NCBI RefSeq assembly: GCF_014773545.1
Contig: NZ_SDDV01000012.1
Span: 1-61,100 of the forward strand
Source of the DNA: Hydrogenophaga sp.
GTDB lineage: Bacteria; Pseudomonadota; Gammaproteobacteria; Burkholderiales; Burkholderiaceae_C
Length of the DNA stretch: 61,100 nucleotides
Direction: 5' to 3'
Shown here: one piece after another, positions 48,768-56,368 of the stretch
Layout of the letters: every line of letters begins with the position of its first letter
Numbering within the stretch: the stretch's first letter is position 1
Notes under the pieces: generated by a model
Told to the model about the DNA's origin: nothing
Seen by the model: only the letters and a program-made list of their open reading frames with translations
The model's database searches: none
Made by a program: the position numbers and the translations under genes

Positions 48768-48773
48768 CATAAT
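48768..48773 (+). promoter_or_regulatory. candidate -10 element for tRNA-Ser (CATAAT)
   Basis: CATAAT lies ten bases before the mature tRNA 5' end. It matches five of six positions of TATAAT. The expected -35 region (around 48745-48750) is a poor match. It could serve a tRNA promoter separate from lysC. Confidence 0.35.
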
Positions 48774-48783
48774 GCGAGGGTTC

Positions 48784-48876
48784 GGAGCGATGACCGAGTG
48801 GCCGAAGGTGCTCCCCTGCTAAGGGAGTATGGGGTGTAGAGCCTCATCGAGGGTTCGAATCCCTCTCGCTCCGCCA
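48784..48876 (+). tRNA. tRNA-Ser (anticodon GCU)
   Basis: The acceptor stem GGAGCGA pairs with TCGCTCC (48866-48872), followed by the discriminator G and an encoded CCA (48874-48876). The anticodon stem CTCCC/GGGAG encloses the loop CTGCTAA with anticodon GCT at 48818-48820, which reads AGC/AGU. A long variable arm with GTATGGGGTGTAGAGCCTCATC is typical of serine tRNA. The T-loop is GTTCGAATC. This tRNA is a frequent insertion site for genomic islands. Confidence 0.96.
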
Positions 48877-49035
48877 GATAAAAAACCTCTTGTAAATCAA
48901 CAAGTTACAATAAATGGCACCAAGAAAGCCCGACCTGGAAGTCGGGCTTTTTCTTTGGTCTTTGCGGCGCGGTGTCCCCGTTTTGTCCCTGTCTAGACCT
49001 CGCTTTGACCGCGCCTTGCATCCCCGTTTTGCCCC
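48877..49035 (+). other. tRNA-flanking attachment-site-like sequence
   Basis: Immediately after the tRNA CCA lies CTTGTAAATCAACAAGTTAC, where CTTG...CAAG form a short inverted repeat. AT-rich sequence of this kind beside a tRNA-Ser gene often remains where an integrative element recombined. Further on, TCCCCGTTTTGTCCC (48975-48989) is repeated as TCCCCGTTTTGCCCC (49021-49035), a 46-bp-spaced pair resembling integrase arm sites. No integrase gene is present, so this would be a remnant. Confidence 0.4.
48925..48952 (+). terminator. intrinsic terminator after tRNA-Ser
   Basis: AAAGCCCGAC at 48925-48934 pairs with GTCGGGCTTT at 48941-48950 across a six-base loop and is followed by more Ts. It lies about 50 bp after the tRNA and would terminate its transcript. 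The inverted sequence could also act for transcripts from the other side. Confidence 0.85.
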
Positions 49036-49094
49036 CGAGCTTCGGACGCGAGAGAGTCTCCCCTCCCGCGCCAACAACAAGGCGTAAGAGTGGA

Positions 49095-49415
49095 TCAGAT
49101 GACCGCTTCCAGTCCCTTGCGTTCGATCAGATTCAGCAGCTTCAGAGAGGGGCCGCTCGGCTTCTTGTCGCCGACTTCCCATTTCTGCACCGTGGACAAG
49201 CTGGTATTCAGCACGGCAGCAAACACCGCCTGGCTCACATGAGCATGTTCGCGCAGTGACTTGATCTTCTGCGGGGCCATCTCATGGACATCAAGATGGC
49301 ACAGAGCATCGAACTCGCCCATACGCCGCTTGCTGATCAAGCCCGCTCCGTGCAGCCCACGGGCAGTTTCATGCATCTCGTCCAGAATTCGGCTCTTACG
49401 CTTCATCGTCGTCAT
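49095..49415 (-). CDS. HTH-type antitoxin/repressor of a RelE-type toxin pair
   Basis: This 106-residue protein has a C-terminal XRE-type helix-turn-helix (about 56-90, with LREHAHVSQAVFAAVLNTSLSTVQKWEVGDKKPS shortened here). The N-terminal half is basic and presumably binds the toxin. ATG 49415 has GGAGGT five bases upstream, an unusually good ribosome binding site. It lies inside the last bases of the toxin gene (20-base overlap), in toxin-first order as in higBA-like modules. It probably represses the pair at the palindrome 49788-49800. Confidence 0.85.
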   Translation of the reverse strand: MTTMKRKSRILDEMHETARGLHGAGLISKRRMGEFDALCHLDVHEMAPQKIKSLREHAHVSQAVFAAVLNTSLSTVQKWEVGDKKPSGPSLKLLNLIERKGLEAVI

Positions 49416-49782
49416 TACACACCTCCACAATCTCTGCGGCCGCCAGAGCGGTCGTCAGTTGTCTGTCATCGAACCCCAGTAAGTCCTTCGCAACTTCCTG
49501 GAACATTTTCAGTTCGTCCTTGTCGATAGTGGCGCGTTCGTTCTTGCCCAATCCGTAGAGGAAGAACCAGCGGTCCGCCATCTTGGTTGCAACGATGGTC
49601 CTTGCTCCGCCACGCTTGCCCTGCCCGGGCAGCGCGACCCGCTTTTTCACCACATTGCCGCCCAGGTCTGCATCGACGAGCCCTTGGGCCATCTCGGAGA
49701 CGGCTTCGCATAGGGCATCGTCTGTCAGACCCGCTTTTCGCATCCAGCGGGTGAAGGTTCGGGTCCGAAACACTCTTCTCAT
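49396..49782 (-). CDS. RelE/ParE-like toxin (COG4737 type)
   Basis: This 128-residue toxin begins MRRVFRTRTFTRWMRKAGL and contains DALCEAVSEMAQGLVDADLG, KKRVALPGQGKRGGARTI and FFLYGLGKNERATI. This is the pattern of COG4737 toxins, which block translation in related systems. The frame is open 39 codons further upstream, but the family start is at 49782. It overlaps the downstream HTH gene by 20 bases. Its function as an active toxin is inferred from family and context. Confidence 0.85.
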   Translation of the reverse strand: MRRVFRTRTFTRWMRKAGLTDDALCEAVSEMAQGLVDADLGGNVVKKRVALPGQGKRGGARTIVATKMADRWFFLYGLGKNERATIDKDELKMFQEVAKDLLGFDDRQLTTALAAAEIVEVCNDDDEA

Positions 49783-49787
49783 CGGAA

Positions 49788-49800
49788 AAGTGTACCACTT
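49788..49800. promoter_or_regulatory. candidate operator palindrome of the toxin-antitoxin pair
   Basis: AAGTG-TAC-CACTT is a perfect 5-bp inverted repeat, six bases upstream of the toxin ATG. Autoregulated toxin-antitoxin modules usually have an operator at this place, bound by the HTH antitoxin. A second short hairpin (CCAAGC/GCTTGG, 49819-49835) follows further upstream. Confidence 0.5.
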
Positions 49801-49901
49801 AGTGCAATAGATTGCCAGCCAAGCTCCCCGCTTGGGTCCGTATCTGTTCAGCCCCCCACAAGCAGAACATCCCCAGCCCAGACCGAAGTCCAGCCCCAAG
49901 A

Positions 49902-51320
49902 TCAGGCAGGATGCTGAAGGTGAATATGCTCAGGCACCAGGCTGGGCGGGTGTAGGTGGCCGATCCAGCTGTGCACAGCCTCATGCACAAAGTCGTAGGC
50001 CACCCGCGCCTGCATCTTGCAGGTCTGCACCGTTGAGAAGATCCGCTCGGTGAACTCCATCCCCCGCTTGGAGCGGGTGCAGTACGACAACTTTCGCTTG
50101 ATCACGTAGTCGCGCAAAGCCCGCTCAGCGGCGTTGTTGGTCGGTGGCACCAGCGCGTTGCCCAGGAAGGTCCACATCGCAGGCCACATTTTCAGCAGGT
50201 TCGCGCAGGTGTTGGCCGTGCGCTTGCACTGCGTCTGCACATGACCCAGTTCCAGTTGAACCCGTATGCGCCGTTGCAGCCAGGCAAAGTGGCGTGCGTC
50301 CTTCTCCTCGTTGCGCCAGCGAAACAGCAGGTATCCGTAGCCCAGCAGACGCTGGCCAATACGCCCGGGCAGTGCGCTGCGCTGTGCGATGCGCTCAAAG
50401 TCGCGCAGCAGGTGCGCCCAGCAGACCTGGCGCTGCGCCAAGGGCAGGTGGTTGTAGCCCGCATACCGGTCGCTCACCGTGACGAAGCCGGGCTGCTCGC
50501 CCAGAATCAGCTGGGCCGCCATTTGCCCACGCGAAGGGTCGATACGAAACCGCACCCCCCAATCGCTGAGCAGCGCCCACATCCACAGGGTGTGCTGGTG
50601 GTTTTGGTGGCGGGTCTCATCGGCGTGGCACACGGGAGCTTGTAGCAGCTCAGCGTGCAACTGCGCCACAGGCTTGTCCAGCGCCTGGCTGACCAGCCCG
50701 TGCGCCTGGGACACGGCCCCCAGACTGAAATGTATGCCCATGACGTGTGAGAGCACCGCCTGCACTTTGCGCTGTGTCAGGTGGAATTGCCCAGCCAGTG
50801 TGCCCACCAGGGCCAGGGCGCGTGGCCCCAGTTGGCCGCTTGGAACCCCCGCAGGAAGCGCCCCGTGGTGTTTGCGTCCACAGCCGCTACAGATGCCGCG
50901 CAGACGCACGTACTCGCTCACGATGGGTTCGATTTTGGGCAGCTCGAAGACCTGGTGGCGGATCGGTTTATCGCCATCGACTTTGATCGCTGAGCCGCAG
51001 GCGTCGCATTGCGCGGGTGGCTGGCACTGGGTGCGGTGCTGAACGTCTTGCTCGGGGACCATCGCCCGAAAGCTGCCTTTGTGTCCGGGTTGTCCACCGA
51101 GCTTTTTGCCGCTTGGGGATTTGCTCGGGCGTGCGGGTGGTGTGGCAGGGCCGTCGCTGGATGGTGGTTTGGAGGAGTTGCGTGAGTTGAGGCTGACCCG
51201 TTCTTCCAGCCAGCTCAGGCGCTGCATCAGCTGGTGAATCAGCTCGTGGCACCCGGGCACCGTGTCGGGCAGTGCGCTGGGCAGCTCGCTCACGGGTGCT
51301 GGGGTGGCTCGACGGGTCAT
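49902..51320 (-). CDS. single-gene IS66-type transposase
   Basis: This 472-residue DDE transposase of the IS66 superfamily is of the stand-alone (ISBst12-like) type without accessory tnpA/tnpB. It has a leucine-rich N terminus (CHELIHQLMQRLSWLEERV), NSRNSSKPPSSD, and a zinc-finger-like CDACG with CSGCGRKH. Catalytic motifs are VCHADETRHQ, VTVSDRYAGY and NNAAERALRD. Downstream of its stop GGGGGGCTGAACAGATAC (minus strand, 49840-49857) may mark one end. Its upstream flank is cut 14 bp before the ATG by the next element's inverted repeat at 51335, so it may have lost its own promoter end. Confidence 0.9.
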   Translation of the reverse strand: MTRRATPAPVSELPSALPDTVPGCHELIHQLMQRLSWLEERVSLNSRNSSKPPSSDGPATPPARPSKSPSGKKLGGQPGHKGSFRAMVPEQDVQHRTQCQPPAQCDACGSAIKVDGDKPIRHQVFELPKIEPIVSEYVRLRGICSGCGRKHHGALPAGVPSGQLGPRALALVGTLAGQFHLTQRKVQAVLSHVMGIHFSLGAVSQAHGLVSQALDKPVAQLHAELLQAPVCHADETRHQNHQHTLWMWALLSDWGVRFRIDPSRGQMAAQLILGEQPGFVTVSDRYAGYNHLPLAQRQVCWAHLLRDFERIAQRSALPGRIGQRLLGYGYLLFRWRNEEKDARHFAWLQRRIRVQLELGHVQTQCKRTANTCANLLKMWPAMWTFLGNALVPPTNNAAERALRDYVIKRKLSYCTRSKRGMEFTERIFSTVQTCKMQARVAYDFVHEAVHSWIGHLHPPSLVPEHIHLQHPA

Positions 51321-51406
51321 GGGATCAGTTTATCGTAAGCGTTCCGCCAACCCATCTTGAAACCTGGTCGATAACCCGGCAGTCTTGGGGTTTTCCAAGG
51401 AGACCG

Positions 51407-51817
51407 ATGGTTATGACGAGCAAGAAATTCAACCGAGAGCACATGCAGCGCTGCCTGGACGTGCTCGATGCGTTGGCGCGAAGCGGGCTGAGCACCGAGG
51501 ATTTCGCGCAAGCCCAAGGGCTGAGCTACGGCCAGCTCAGATCCTGGCTTTCGCATGGACCGCGCTGGCGCTTGCAACTGGCAGACCCAGCTTACGTTGC
51601 ACCGGCACGGCGCAGGGCCGGCAAAGGCACTGGTTTTGTCCAAGTCAATGTAGGCGATGGACAAACGCCAGCGGCCAATGCGGGCCATGCGGCGCAAACC
51701 GATGGCCTGCCCAACGTGCGTATCGACTGCAGTCAAGGCGCGCGTAGCGTCGTGCTGCACTGGCCCAGCGGCGCGCCGCTGCAATGCGCGCAATGGCTCA
51801 AGGCGTACCTGGCATGA
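51407..51817 (+). CDS. tnpA: IS66 accessory protein TnpA
   Basis: The 136-residue product begins MVMTSKKFNREHMQRCLDVL and has a helix-turn-helix-like segment (about 12-50, GLSTEDFAQAQGLSYGQLRSW). The C-terminal half carries the beta-strand region VRIDCSQGARSVVLHWPSG and ends AQWLKAYLA, typical of IS66 OrfA. The start was set at 51407 by AAGGAG four bases upstream; ATG 51413 is an alternative. Its stop overlaps the tnpB ATG (ATGA). Confidence 0.88.
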   Translation: MVMTSKKFNREHMQRCLDVLDALARSGLSTEDFAQAQGLSYGQLRSWLSHGPRWRLQLADPAYVAPARRRAGKGTGFVQVNVGDGQTPAANAGHAAQTDGLPNVRIDCSQGARSVVLHWPSGAPLQCAQWLKAYLA

Positions 51818-52155
51818 TCCGCATCGACGCCATCTGGCTGGCCCTGGGCGCCAGTGACCTGCGTGCCGGCATGGACACCTTGCTGGCACGCGTGGTGCGG
51901 GAGCTCGAAGGCGGCGCGCGCATCCACACCGCCTACGTCTTTGCCAACCGGGGCGCGACTCGACTTAAAGTGCTGGTGTACGACGGTGCTGGCCTGTGGC
52001 TGTGCACCCGGCGCCTGCAACAGGGGCGCTTTGTCTGGCCGCAGAGCGAGGCCGGTGCTGGCGCGGTGACGATCAGCCAAACCCAATGGGACTGGCTGAT
52101 GGCCGGCGCCCCCTGGCAACACCTGGGTGCTCAGCAAAACATCGCCGTGGTCTGA
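51814..52155 (+). CDS. tnpB: IS66 accessory protein TnpB
   Basis: This 113-residue protein matches the IS66 Orf2 family: MIRIDAIWLALGASDLRAGMDTL, YVFANRGATRLKVLVYDGAGLWLCTRRL and GRFVWP. Members are required for transposition, but their activity is unclear. It is translated from an ATG overlapping the tnpA stop. The gap of 152 bp before tnpC contains a perfect 12-bp inverted repeat. Confidence 0.92.
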   Translation: MIRIDAIWLALGASDLRAGMDTLLARVVRELEGGARIHTAYVFANRGATRLKVLVYDGAGLWLCTRRLQQGRFVWPQSEAGAGAVTISQTQWDWLMAGAPWQHLGAQQNIAVV

Positions 52156-52175
52156 ATCGCACCGATTCAAGGGCC

Positions 52176-52210
52176 GGTAAATCAAGGATCCATTTAGCCC
52201 TTGATTTACC
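52176..52210 (+). repeat. 12-bp hairpin between tnpB and tnpC
   Basis: GGTAAATCAAGG at 52176-52187 and CCTTGATTTACC at 52199-52210 are perfect inverted copies separated by 11 bases. The structure lies in the 152-bp spacer between tnpB and tnpC of the IS66 element. No run of Ts follows, so it is unlikely to be a simple terminator; it could regulate tnpC translation or mRNA stability. Confidence 0.7.
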
Positions 52211-52307
52211 TCCTGATTCATTCACAGTTCACCCCTGTTTTTTAGCCCTTGTCCATAGGAGAAAGTCCCGATTTCCTCGCGCGCGTGCGCGAGGCACAAT
52301 TGGCCTC

Positions 52308-53873
52308 ATGCTCGAACCAAGCAATCTGCAACAACTCGATGCCCTCAGTGGTGAATCAGCCAAGCAGTACGCGCGTCAACTCATTGAGCGCCTGAGCGCG
52401 CAGCTCAAGACCGAACAAGCAAAACTCAAGTTCGAGCAAACCAAAAACCAGGCCCTGAACGTTGAGATCGCCCGCTTGAAGCAGTGGCGCTTTGGGTCTT
52501 TGAGCGAAAGCATGGACAGTGCGCAGGCCCAGCTCTTTGACGTCAAGATGCAAGCCGCGCTGATCGAAGAATTCAAGGCCGAAGATCGCGCCGCCGACCA
52601 GGCGCGCCAGCCCGCCAAAGCCAGGCGTCAGGCCAAACGCCAGGCGCTGCCAAGCCAGTTGGAGCGCATCGAGCATCACTACGAGATTGAACCTGCCGTG
52701 TGCGCGCTGGGCCATGCCTTGCAACGCATTGGCGAAGAAATCAGCGAGCAACTCGACTGTGTGCCAGCCAAATTCTTTGTGCACCGCCACATTCGCGGCA
52801 AATACACCTGTGTGTGCTGCCAAACCGTGATGGCCGCCGCCATGCCCGCCCAGATCATCGACAAGGGCATCGCGGCAGCGGGCCTGCTGGCGCAAGTGAT
52901 CATCGCCAAGCACGATGATCATCTGCCCCTGTTTCGGCAAGAGGAGATTTACCGCAGAAGCGGCGCGTTTATTCCCCGCTCCAGCATGGCAGGCTGGATT
53001 GGTCAGTGTGGCGTGCAGCTCGAACCCCTGGCAAAGGCGCTGTGCCAGCATCTGCTGACGCAAGGCGTGCTGCATGGGGACGAGACGCCGGTGAAGTTGT
53101 TGCAGCCGGGTTTGGGTAAAACCCATCAGGCCTATATGTGGGCCTGGCGCACCAGCGATTTGTGCACCACCGAGCGCGCAGTGGTCTATGACTTTGCCAA
53201 AAGCCGCGCCGGTGAGCACGCGCGGCGCATGTTGCAAGACTACGTCGGCACGTTGGTGACGGACGATTATTCGGGTTACAAAGCGCTGTTCAAAGCGGGC
53301 AGGGTTCTTGAGGCTGGCTGCTGGGCCCACGCCCGGCGCAAGTTCTTCGAGGCCCACAAGCTCAACCACAGCGAGATTGCCAAACAGGCGCTGGACTGGA
53401 TCGGCAAGCTGTACGACATTGAGCGGGATGCCAAGGAATTGGACGACCCGCAGCGTCTGGCTATCAGGCAGGCGCGAAGTCTTCCTTTGCTGGAGAAATT
53501 CAAAACCTGGTTGATGAGCCAGCGCATGCAATTGGTCAACGCCGATGTCACGGCCAAGGCGATTGATTACACGCTCAAGCGCTGGGGGGCATTGATCGTG
53601 CACGTCAACGATGCCCGTGTGCCGGTGGACAACAACGCGGTGGAGAACGCGATGAGACCGATAGCCCTGGGGCGCAAGAATTGGTTATTCATCGGCTCGC
53701 AGCAAGCCGGTGAGCGTGCCGCCACGCTGATGAGTTTGATCGAGTCGGCCAAACTCAACGGCCATGATGCCTGGGCCTACCTGAAGGACGTGCTGACCAA
53801 GTTGCCGACCTGGCCCAACTCGCGGCTGGCGGAGTTGCTGCCGCACCGCTGGGTTACACCCGCCTCTACCTGA
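52308..53873 (+). CDS. tnpC: IS66 transposase TnpC
   Basis: This 521-residue DDE transposase has an N-terminal coiled coil (about 1-60), a KQWRFGSLSE IS66 signature, a zinc finger (YTCVCCQTVM) and catalytic motifs GVLHGDETPVKL, LVTDDYSGYKAL and DNNAVENAMRP. It ends RLAELLPHRW, typical of the family. The product is full length and probably active, given intact tnpA/tnpB and both IRs. The ATG at 52308 is preceded by the weak SD-like GAGGCA. Confidence 0.93.
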   Translation: MLEPSNLQQLDALSGESAKQYARQLIERLSAQLKTEQAKLKFEQTKNQALNVEIARLKQWRFGSLSESMDSAQAQLFDVKMQAALIEEFKAEDRAADQARQPAKARRQAKRQALPSQLERIEHHYEIEPAVCALGHALQRIGEEISEQLDCVPAKFFVHRHIRGKYTCVCCQTVMAAAMPAQIIDKGIAAAGLLAQVIIAKHDDHLPLFRQEEIYRRSGAFIPRSSMAGWIGQCGVQLEPLAKALCQHLLTQGVLHGDETPVKLLQPGLGKTHQAYMWAWRTSDLCTTERAVVYDFAKSRAGEHARRMLQDYVGTLVTDDYSGYKALFKAGRVLEAGCWAHARRKFFEAHKLNHSEIAKQALDWIGKLYDIERDAKELDDPQRLAIRQARSLPLLEKFKTWLMSQRMQLVNADVTAKAIDYTLKRWGALIVHVNDARVPVDNNAVENAMRPIALGRKNWLFIGSQQAGERAATLMSLIESAKLNGHDAWAYLKDVLTKLPTWPNSRLAELLPHRWVTPAST

Positions 53874-53913
53874 TCGATTGCACACGGTCAACATGGGTTG
53901 GCCGCACGCTTAC

Positions 53914-54144
53914 GGGCTTTCGCGTGCGAGATTGGAAAGTCCACGATGCGCTTGCGCAGGTCGACTGGTCTTCGCTGCGCTGCCCGTGGCGTTGTTGACC
54001 GGGCTGGTGGGGTGATGGGCGGGGGTGGTGAAACTCGGGCCGGGATTTTGGGCGCTGGGGCGGTGCCGCTGTCCCGCTGTCCAGTCGCTCAGCCTGTAAG
54101 CTCGGCTGCTGTGGGTTCTCACCCGTTTTTCTGATTGACCGCCG
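53914..54144 (+). other. flank of the IS66 element with a possible truncated reading frame
   Basis: Directly after the IS right end, an open frame (53915-53998) reads GFRVRDWKVHDALAQVDWSS and ends RCPWRC stop. It has no start codon, so it may be the 3' end of a gene cut by the insertion; I do not recognise it. The rest (53999-54144) contains GC-rich sequence with a GGGTGATGGGCGGGGGTGG run and no gene. No promoter stands out for the next gene. Confidence 0.3.
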
Positions 54145-54960
54145 ATGCCCTTGACCCAGCAGCCCACACCCGGCCCTGTCGCCCGCGTCGCCTGGCAGCC
54201 GCCCGCGCCCATCGATCGCCTCGATCGCATCGACTTGCTGCGCGCGCTTGCCATGCTGTGGATGACGGCCTATCACTTCTGCTTCAATCTGAATTTTTTT
54301 GGCCTGATCGAGGCAGACCTCTACCGAGACCCGTTCTGGACCTGGCAGCGCACGGCCATCGTCAGCCTGTTTTTGTTCACCGCCGGGCTCTCGCAAGCGC
54401 TGGCGCTGCAGCAGCGGGCCAGCGCCAGCTTGTTCGACCGGCGCTTCTGGCGGCGCTGGTCGCAGGTGGCGGGCGCGGCGCTGTTGGTGACGGCCGGCTC
54501 GGCCATCGTGTTTCCGGCCAGCTTCATTTACTTTGGCGTGCTGCACGGCATTGCGCTGATGCTGATCGTGCTGCGTCTGACGGCTGGCTGGGGCGGCTGG
54601 CTGTGGCTGCTGGGTGCGCTGGCGCTGGCGGGCACATTCGTCGCGCCCTGGGCGATTGCCGCGCTGCCCACGCTCGACGTGTTCAACACGCCCTGGTTGA
54701 ACTGGCTGGGTTTCATCAGCCGCAAACCGATCACCGAGGACTATGTGCCCTTGCTGCCCTGGCTGGGCGTGATGTGGTGGGGCCTGGCGGCCGGCCAGTG
54801 GGCCTTGCGTCATCGGCCCGACTGGCTGGGCGCGGCTGACGCGCCGGCCAGCGGCGTGCGGCGCGGGCTGGCCACACTGGGGCGCTGGAGCCTGAGTTAC
54901 TACCTGCTGCACCAGCCGGTGCTGCTGGGCCTGATCTGGCTTTATTTGCAGTGGGCTTGA
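54145..54960 (+). CDS. DUF1624 / heparan-alpha-glucosaminide acetyltransferase-like membrane protein
   Basis: This 271-residue protein has about seven membrane helices and starts with RLDRIDLLRALAMLWMTAYHFCFNLN, the conserved region of the DUF1624 acyltransferase-like family (conserved His near residue 44). A GLSQALALQQR loop, a helical middle and YLLHQPVLLGLIWLYL at the end complete the fold. Acyl transfer across the inner membrane is the family assumption; no substrate is known. Its relatives are often near parvulin or BolA genes. Confidence 0.85.
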   Translation: MPLTQQPTPGPVARVAWQPPAPIDRLDRIDLLRALAMLWMTAYHFCFNLNFFGLIEADLYRDPFWTWQRTAIVSLFLFTAGLSQALALQQRASASLFDRRFWRRWSQVAGAALLVTAGSAIVFPASFIYFGVLHGIALMLIVLRLTAGWGGWLWLLGALALAGTFVAPWAIAALPTLDVFNTPWLNWLGFISRKPITEDYVPLLPWLGVMWWGLAAGQWALRHRPDWLGAADAPASGVRRGLATLGRWSLSYYLLHQPVLLGLIWLYLQWA

Positions 54961-55017
54961 AGCTGCCGCCGTGCCCGTGCAGGCGCAGCGCGCTGGCAGA
55001 GCGAGCCGCGCTGCGCT

Positions 55018-55797
55018 TTACTGCACCCTGGCGCGTTCGCGCAGGCCGCGCTGGAATTCCATCATTTGCTCTTGCTGCATTTGCTGGGCAATCTGGGGTT
55101 TTATTTCTTCAAACGAAGGCAGTTGCGCCTGGCGCACGTCGTCGACCCGAATCACGTGCCAGCCAAACTGGCTCTGCACCGGGGCGTCGGTCATCTGACC
55201 CTTGCCCAGCTTGACCATGGCCTGAGAAAACTCGGCCACAAAGCTGCCGGCGGCAGCCCAGTCGAGGTCGCCGCCGTTGGCAGCCGATCCTGGGTCTTTG
55301 GACTGCGCGCGCGCCAGCTCTTCAAAGTTGGCGCCACCCTTGATCGCCGCGATGAGGGCCTGCGCTTGCTCTTTCGTTTCCACCAGAATGTGGCGCGCGC
55401 GGAATTCCTGTCCGCTGTTGGCGGCGACGAATGTATCGTATTCGGCCCGGATGGCGGCGTCGGTGATCGGGTGGCGTTTTTGCTGGTCGGCAAACAAGGC
55501 CCGAATCATGATGGTCTGGCGCGCCAGTTCCATCTGGGTTTTGTATTCTTGCGTGGCGGCAATGCCGCGCCGCTGCGCTTCCTGCATGAAGATTTCACGC
55601 AGGATGACTTCTTCGCGCAACTGCGTGCGCACCTCGTCTGTGACCGGGCGTCCGGTGGCGGCCATTTGTTCGGCCAGCACCTGCACGCGCGTCATCGGTA
55701 CCGGCTTGCCGTTGACGATGGCGACGTTTTGTGCTGCCGCCCAAGGCGCAGCGCCGATCAGCAGCGCCGCTGCCAGGGCAGATAGGGTGAATTTCAT
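55018..55797 (-). CDS. periplasmic parvulin-type peptidyl-prolyl isomerase
   Basis: The 259-residue protein has a signal peptide (1-22, ending AQN) and a SurA-like N-terminal helical domain (25-130). A parvulin domain (about 132-224) carries FRARHILVETKEQAQAL, GGDLDWAAAGSFVAEFSQA and FGWHVIRVDDV. It probably assists outer-membrane and periplasmic protein folding. The bolA gene is 93 bp upstream on the same strand, a common neighbour in Burkholderiales. This is the third prolyl isomerase in the window. Confidence 0.92.
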   Translation of the reverse strand: MKFTLSALAAALLIGAAPWAAAQNVAIVNGKPVPMTRVQVLAEQMAATGRPVTDEVRTQLREEVILREIFMQEAQRRGIAATQEYKTQMELARQTIMIRALFADQQKRHPITDAAIRAEYDTFVAANSGQEFRARHILVETKEQAQALIAAIKGGANFEELARAQSKDPGSAANGGDLDWAAAGSFVAEFSQAMVKLGKGQMTDAPVQSQFGWHVIRVDDVRQAQLPSFEEIKPQIAQQMQQEQMMEFQRGLRERARVQ

Positions 55798-55890
55798 GGA
55801 TGTTCCAGCAAAAAAAAGAGGAGGCGCCGCCGTTGTTGCGGCAGGCTCGCGCGCTGCCGTGCGAGCCGGGTTGGAGGAGCAAATGGGGGT

Positions 55891-56169
55891 TCAGGATTTG
55901 ATTTCAATAGCCAGCGCGTGCAGTCCGGCGGCGGTGAAATGGCGCAGCGCATCATACACAAGTCGGTGTTGCGCCACCCGGCTCAGGCCGACAAAGGCCG
56001 GCCCGCCGATGCAGACGCGAAAATGGCTGCCCCAGCCCTGGGCATTGGCGCCGGCGTGGCCGGCGTGGGCTGCGCTTTCGTCGTGCACTTGCAGCCAGGT
56101 GGGTGCCAGCGCGGCGCGCAGCGCCGCTTCCAGCGCAGCGGCGGTCGGCGGTATGGGGTTTGGTTTCAT
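55891..56169 (-). CDS. bolA: BolA family protein
   Basis: This 92-residue protein has the BolA fold with FRVCIGGPAFVGLSRVAQHR and VYDALRHFTAAGLHALAIEI. The invariant His in SRVAQHRLVYDAL binds iron-sulfur clusters with Grx4 partners; a grxD gene lies at 18024-18341. The start MKPNPIPPT is at 56169. In related genomes bolA usually follows the septation-protein gene yciB, which is absent here. Confidence 0.92.
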   Translation of the reverse strand: MKPNPIPPTAAALEAALRAALAPTWLQVHDESAAHAGHAGANAQGWGSHFRVCIGGPAFVGLSRVAQHRLVYDALRHFTAAGLHALAIEIKS

Positions 56170-56368
56170 GATCGGCGCAGGGGTTATCGGTTGCGGTGTC
56201 GCGAATTATCGAATTATCAACCCGTGGCCTTGCCGTGTTGGCGCCGGTGAATTTCGGCCCTGGCTGGCGCGGCTGAACTTGCCGCCATTGCGCCGCTTGC
56301 GCGGGGCTGCCCAGGTAAACTGGGCGCTGCTTTTTTGCCCAGCCGTTTGACTCACAGGAGCCTCCGCC

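Larger units (their letters stand above)
51335..53913 (+). mobile_element. IS66-family insertion sequence (complete)
   Basis: The 2579-bp element is bounded by inverted repeats. The left end reads GTAAGCGTTCCGCCAACCC. The right end, read inward on the minus strand, is GTAAGCGTGCGGCCAACCC, and similarity continues (ATCTTGA/ATGTTGA). GTAAGCG is the standard IS66 terminus. It carries the canonical tnpA, tnpB and tnpC genes, all intact. The eight bases outside the ends differ (AGTTTATC and GGGCTTTC), so no target-site duplication is visible. Confidence 0.92.

Noticed and set aside
48844..49182. 112-residue minus-strand frame ending SERDSNPR
   Set aside because: The end is a translation of the antisense of tRNA-Ser, a frequent artefact; the region holds an RNA gene and a terminator.
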